Origin: Promethearchaeota archaeon
GTDB taxonomy: Archaea; Asgardarchaeota; Lokiarchaeia; Sigyniarchaeales; SOKP01
Assembly (NCBI GenBank): GCA_016930515.1
Contig: JAFGGO010000027.1
Location: 1 to 64,000, forward strand
Direction: 5' to 3'
DNA: 64,000 nt
Positions 60,483-64,000 of this stretch are shown here, piece by piece. Below the pieces are notes generated by a model that saw nothing but the letters and a program-made list of their open reading frames with translations, did no database searches and had not been told where the DNA came from. Positions within the stretch are counted from its first letter, which is position 1; the number at the start of each line of letters is the position of its first letter. Both the position numbers and the translations under genes were made by a program.

Positions 60483-61061
60483 TCAAGTGATATTGTTCAA
60501 GGTAGTACAAATTTCCTTCCAATCACGGACCCTTATTACATTGCCTTCACACGAACTTTCCTTATTCCAAGGTTGATCGTACAATAATAAATATTTCTCT
60601 TTCATGATTTTGATTGGTTCTACCAAATTAGGATTATCGTCGATGTATATGTCAAAATCGTAAGCGAGTTTTAAGTCCCATGGCCTTTCCTTCACGATGA
60701 TAAAATCCTTATAGTGAATGCCTTCCTTAATTTCGTGAAACCTTAATTTCTTTACAAGATCGGAACGAAAACGAGGTTGTCCGGCAGAAAGGATGGATAC
60801 ATCGCTTTTTCCGTGTATTCTTTTCAAGTATTCGGGTGCATTATCGTCGATAAACGGGATTTCCATCATTTTTTCGTATGCTGTATAAAAAAGATTGAAA
60901 AATTCTCTTTCTGAAAGGTCCCAATCCAAATAGAAATCCCAACGAGTTATGTCGCTCTTTTTTCGGTTCGTCTTGTAAACTTCGTTAAATTCCTCGATAA
61001 ATCTTTCAATCGCATCGAGCAAGACGCCGACAATGTCAACGGCTATTGCTTTTTTTGTCAT
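60483..61061 (-). CDS. HAD-superfamily protein, 5'(3')-deoxyribonucleotidase-like
   Basis: ORF 192 aa; KAIAVDIVGVLLDAIERFIEEFN, SILSAGQPRFRSDLVKKL, DFDIYIDDNPNLV. Confidence 0.72.
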   Translation of the reverse strand: MTKKAIAVDIVGVLLDAIERFIEEFNEVYKTNRKKSDITRWDFYLDWDLSEREFFNLFYTAYEKMMEIPFIDDNAPEYLKRIHGKSDVSILSAGQPRFRSDLVKKLRFHEIKEGIHYKDFIIVKERPWDLKLAYDFDIYIDDNPNLVEPIKIMKEKYLLLYDQPWNKESSCEGNVIRVRDWKEICTTLNNIT

Positions 61062-61200
61062 TCTAATTGAAATAATAATCTTTAAATTTTTGATAATTTA
61101 ATTTCTTATCTCTAAAAATATAGCCTTAAATTTGAGATTTTTGTTAATAAGAAATGTGATACAAATTGGTGTTGTGAGTCGTTCTCTATTGATCAAATCA

Positions 61201-61220
61201 TAGTGTGAAACTTCACACTA
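61201..61220. promoter_or_regulatory. Perfect inverted repeat TAGTGTGAA-AC-TTCACACTA, operator-like
   Basis: 9-bp perfect arms with 2-nt spacer, centred about 77 bp upstream of the FrhB-like ATG at 61288. Confidence 0.45.
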
Positions 61221-61287
61221 ACTTTTATTTGCAATCGTTAATTTTTCCACGCAATACTAAACATTATTAATACACATTGAAAAAATC

Positions 61288-62223
61288 ATGAAAGTAGAAA
61301 AATCTAGTCAAGATCTCGAAAACGAGGTAATATACGCAGGTCTTTGCATTCATTGTGGAAGCTGCAACGCTTTTTGCCCCCACATGGACTTTAATCAGAC
61401 AACTGGAGAAGCATTTGTCGTCGATGAATGCGCTGAGACCGTGGGTTTGTGCTATAATTCCTGTCCGAGGAGTTTTCTTCCCATTAAAGAAATCGAACAA
61501 AAACTCTTTGGTGAAAGCAGGATTGATTTAGGAGTGGGCGTTTACAAGGATATTATCCAAGTAAAAGCGAAAAACGATGACATTCTACACGCTCTCGTCG
61601 AAGCCGCCTTTAAAGAAGGCGTTATCGAGTGCTTGGTTTTAGGGGAGCCAAACGGAGCAAAACCTGCCGTATCTTTTCCAAAAATTGTCTATAATGCCAA
61701 GGACGCCAAGAAACTCATCCCGCAAAAGACTATGGACAACGCTGGTCCTTTAGTAACTGGTATTGGTCAAGCTTACAAGGAATACAAGAAAAATATTGGA
61801 ATTATCGCCAATCCGTGTCACCTACAAGGCTTAGCAAAAATTCTCGTTTCTGATTTTAACACGGGTGCCGAAAAGACATCCTTAAAGATCGCTTTTGCGT
61901 GTTCTTCTGGTGGCATGGCGGGATGCAAGTACTGCACGGACTTTTCGGGCGAATTTTCGGACATCTCGTATTCCCCTTGGGGCGCTCCCAAGCCAGAAGC
62001 CCTCTTGATCATCAGAACCGCCGTTGGTCAAAAAGTAGTGGACGCTGCGAAAAAAATGAAACTCATCGAAGTAACCAACCCGAATCCGGACTTGTCCGAG
62101 ATGAAAAAGTTCCTCAACAAGAAGCGCAAGAAGAACTTCAAGACGCTCTTAGGAAAGTCGCTCGTAAGAGCCAAATACTTGGATTTCAGCTACGACGAGC
62201 TCAAGGACATCCTCGAAGAATAA
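61288..62223 (+). CDS. Coenzyme F420 hydrogenase/dehydrogenase beta subunit family protein (FrhB/FpoF-like)
   Basis: ORF 311 aa; GLCIHCGSCNAFCPHMDFN, GLCYNSCPRSFLPI, GVYKDIIQVKAK, IANPCHLQGLAKI, FACSSGGMAGCKYCTDFSGEFSDISYSPWGAP. Confidence 0.92.
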   Translation: MKVEKSSQDLENEVIYAGLCIHCGSCNAFCPHMDFNQTTGEAFVVDECAETVGLCYNSCPRSFLPIKEIEQKLFGESRIDLGVGVYKDIIQVKAKNDDILHALVEAAFKEGVIECLVLGEPNGAKPAVSFPKIVYNAKDAKKLIPQKTMDNAGPLVTGIGQAYKEYKKNIGIIANPCHLQGLAKILVSDFNTGAEKTSLKIAFACSSGGMAGCKYCTDFSGEFSDISYSPWGAPKPEALLIIRTAVGQKVVDAAKKMKLIEVTNPNPDLSEMKKFLNKKRKKNFKTLLGKSLVRAKYLDFSYDELKDILEE

Positions 62224-62449
62224 TTCTTTAATTTTCTTTCTTTTAACTTTTTTTCACAATCTCCATCAATTTAAAATGAAATTTTTAAAGTGTAGATTTT
62301 AATGACAATTTCCTAATTTTTGTCGACTCCGGGTTCCTAAATAAATCAACGATTCCTCAGCAATTTTTGGCCCTCTCGCAAAATTTAAATAGTATTTTAT
62401 AACATATAATACCAAGGATTCAAATTAGGCTTCGATTTTTCCTTTAAAC

Positions 62450-64000
62450 ATGGAAAAAAATAGTCATCGTGCGAGACAACTCATGAGAATTTTAATAGAC
62501 ACGAACATCCTCATTGCGAGAGAGAACCATCACATAATTGAACAAGAACTTCAAACGCTTTTAAGGGTCGTTCAAGAATTAAAACACGAAACGCTCGTCC
62601 ATCCAAAATCTATTGAAGATGTTAGAAGAGATCCAAACGAAATCCGAAGAAACATTACCCTCTCAAAACTCAACACTTATCAAATTTTAGAACACGCTCC
62701 AAGACCGTCCACAGATCCAAGCTATATCGAGAAAATAGGAAATCCAAAAAATATCAACGACGAAATAGACGATTCCTTATTATTTGCTGTCCACAAGAAC
62801 GCCGTTAATTTTCTCATCACGGAAGATCTTGGCATTCAGAAGAAAGCAAGGAAGCTTAACATCTCTGATAGGGTTCTGAAAATCGTTGAGGCATTAGACC
62901 TTTTCAAGAGAGATATCCCCAGGGCGATCAAATTACCTCCTTCACTACAAGGTACTACAATGGCTAATTTAGACATCGAAGATTCCATATTCGAATCTCT
63001 TCGAGAAGATTATCCGGATTTCAATATATGGTACACAGATAAAGCAAGAGAAGGAAGAAATTGTTGGATATATCGCAGGAACGACGGATCCTTAGGTGCT
63101 GTTTTAATTTATAAAATGGAAGACGAAGCAAACGAAAACGCCAGACCTCCATTAGAAAAGAAAAGGCGCCTCAAAATCGCAACTATGAAGGTCACCTATG
63201 TTGGTTACAAAATCGGCGAGTTATTGCTAAAATTGTCTTTTGAATACGCCATTAAAAACAATATTTCAGAAATATATTTAACGCATTTTACCCGAAAAGA
63301 CGATTATTTAGTTGATTTAATCGAGCAATATGGGTTTAACAAAGTATCAACCATTCATCGAGATTGGACGGAACAACCCGAAGATGTTTATATTAAAAAG
63401 ATTTTTATTGAGAAAAAAGACATTCGCGATCTTACACCGTTAGATATCTCGAAGAATTTTTATCCTAATTTTTACGATGGCATAAAAATTAACAAATTTA
63501 TCGTTCCAATTCAACCAGAGTATTTTAGACTTCTATTTACTGATTTTCCCATAAGACAAACAACGATAAGCGAGTTTGCTGGAGATTTTATCATAGAAGG
63601 AAATACCATTAAGAAAGCATATTTAAGCCATTCTGCATCGAAAAAAATGAATCCAGGTGATATTCTTTTGTTTTATCGGTCTGGAGATTTTAAAGGCGTA
63701 TTATCTCTAGGAGTAATTGAAAATGTGGAATACGATATGCAAGATCCAAATGAAATTTTTTCGATAGTTGGAAAGCGCACCGTTTATTCGTTCGCTGAAA
63801 TTGAAAAAATTTCCCAAGAAAAAACAACGGTAATTATTTTTTCCCATCACTTCCATTTTAAAACTATTGTGGAATATGACAAACTATTAAAAGAAAAAAT
63901 CCTTACTGGTCCATCTCAATCAATAACAGAGATCGACCAAGAAAAATATCTAAAAATAAAAAAATTAGGTGGTATCGACGAACGTTTTGCTTTCGATTAA
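62450..64000 (+). CDS. Fusion protein: PIN-like nuclease domain + GNAT acetyltransferase + ASCH/EVE/PUA-like C-terminal domain
   Basis: ORF 516 aa; PIN: MRILIDTNILIAREN...NDEIDDSLLFAVHKNAVNFLITEDLGIQKKA; GNAT: KIATMKVTYVGYKIGELLLKLSFEYAIKNNISEIYLTHF...LIEQYGFNKV; C-terminus: SASKKMNPGDILLFYRSGDFKGVLSLGVIENV. Confidence 0.78.
   Translation: MEKNSHRARQLMRILIDTNILIARENHHIIEQELQTLLRVVQELKHETLVHPKSIEDVRRDPNEIRRNITLSKLNTYQILEHAPRPSTDPSYIEKIGNPKNINDEIDDSLLFAVHKNAVNFLITEDLGIQKKARKLNISDRVLKIVEALDLFKRDIPRAIKLPPSLQGTTMANLDIEDSIFESLREDYPDFNIWYTDKAREGRNCWIYRRNDGSLGAVLIYKMEDEANENARPPLEKKRRLKIATMKVTYVGYKIGELLLKLSFEYAIKNNISEIYLTHFTRKDDYLVDLIEQYGFNKVSTIHRDWTEQPEDVYIKKIFIEKKDIRDLTPLDISKNFYPNFYDGIKINKFIVPIQPEYFRLLFTDFPIRQTTISEFAGDFIIEGNTIKKAYLSHSASKKMNPGDILLFYRSGDFKGVLSLGVIENVEYDMQDPNEIFSIVGKRTVYSFAEIEKISQEKTTVIIFSHHFHFKTIVEYDKLLKEKILTGPSQSITEIDQEKYLKIKKLGGIDERFAFD

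Noticed and set aside
1-64000. CRISPR arrays, tRNA/rRNA genes, insertion sequences
   Set aside because: By-eye scan of intergenic regions found no regularly spaced repeats, no convincing cloverleaf or GC-rich RNA stretch and no transposase-like ORF; tRNAscan-SE/Infernal would be needed to exclude small RNAs.

Overview
This AT-rich, gene-dense 64 kb window looks archaeal and probably Asgard (Lokiarchaeia-like). The assignment is an inference. It rests on a Rag/Gtr-like GTPase, several longin/roadblock-like proteins, N-glycosylation-sequon-rich surface proteins, an archaeal-type GlyRS and tetrahydromethanopterin C1 genes (ftr, mtd, mch). I see no tRNA, rRNA, CRISPR array or transposase.

Ordinary content includes acyl-CoA metabolism (enoyl-CoA hydratase, acyl-CoA synthetase, 3-hydroxyacyl-CoA dehydrogenase, BKACE-like), methylthioadenosine/adenine salvage (two MTAP-like proteins plus Apt), GlpD-like, AmrS-like, RecJ/DHH and beta-CASP nucleases, Gmd-like/GT4 and FrhB-like genes.

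The best candidate for an undescribed system is the co-directional cluster at about 11.2-20.5 kb. It has two ABC-2 permeases, an ABC ATPase, a 1093-aa protein joining a membrane-anchored extracytoplasmic alpha/alpha-toroid (prenyltransferase/terpene-cyclase-like repeats) to an ABC ATPase, a catalytically dead ABC-like protein with a possible RWD/E2-like N-terminus, and a longin-like/4-TM protein.

Other notable items are a previously un-ORFed decayed paralog at 41721-42152 (ATG->ATA start plus in-frame TGA), a frameshifted third copy in a tandem 7-TM family, a PIN-GNAT-ASCH/EVE-like fusion, a longin/roadblock/wHTH cluster at 56.1-57.7 kb, an A15 tract inside a TPR gene, a perfect 20-bp palindrome upstream of the frhB-like gene, and a secreted repeat protein with no canonical start codon. 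All homology statements come from motif reading. No searches were run.
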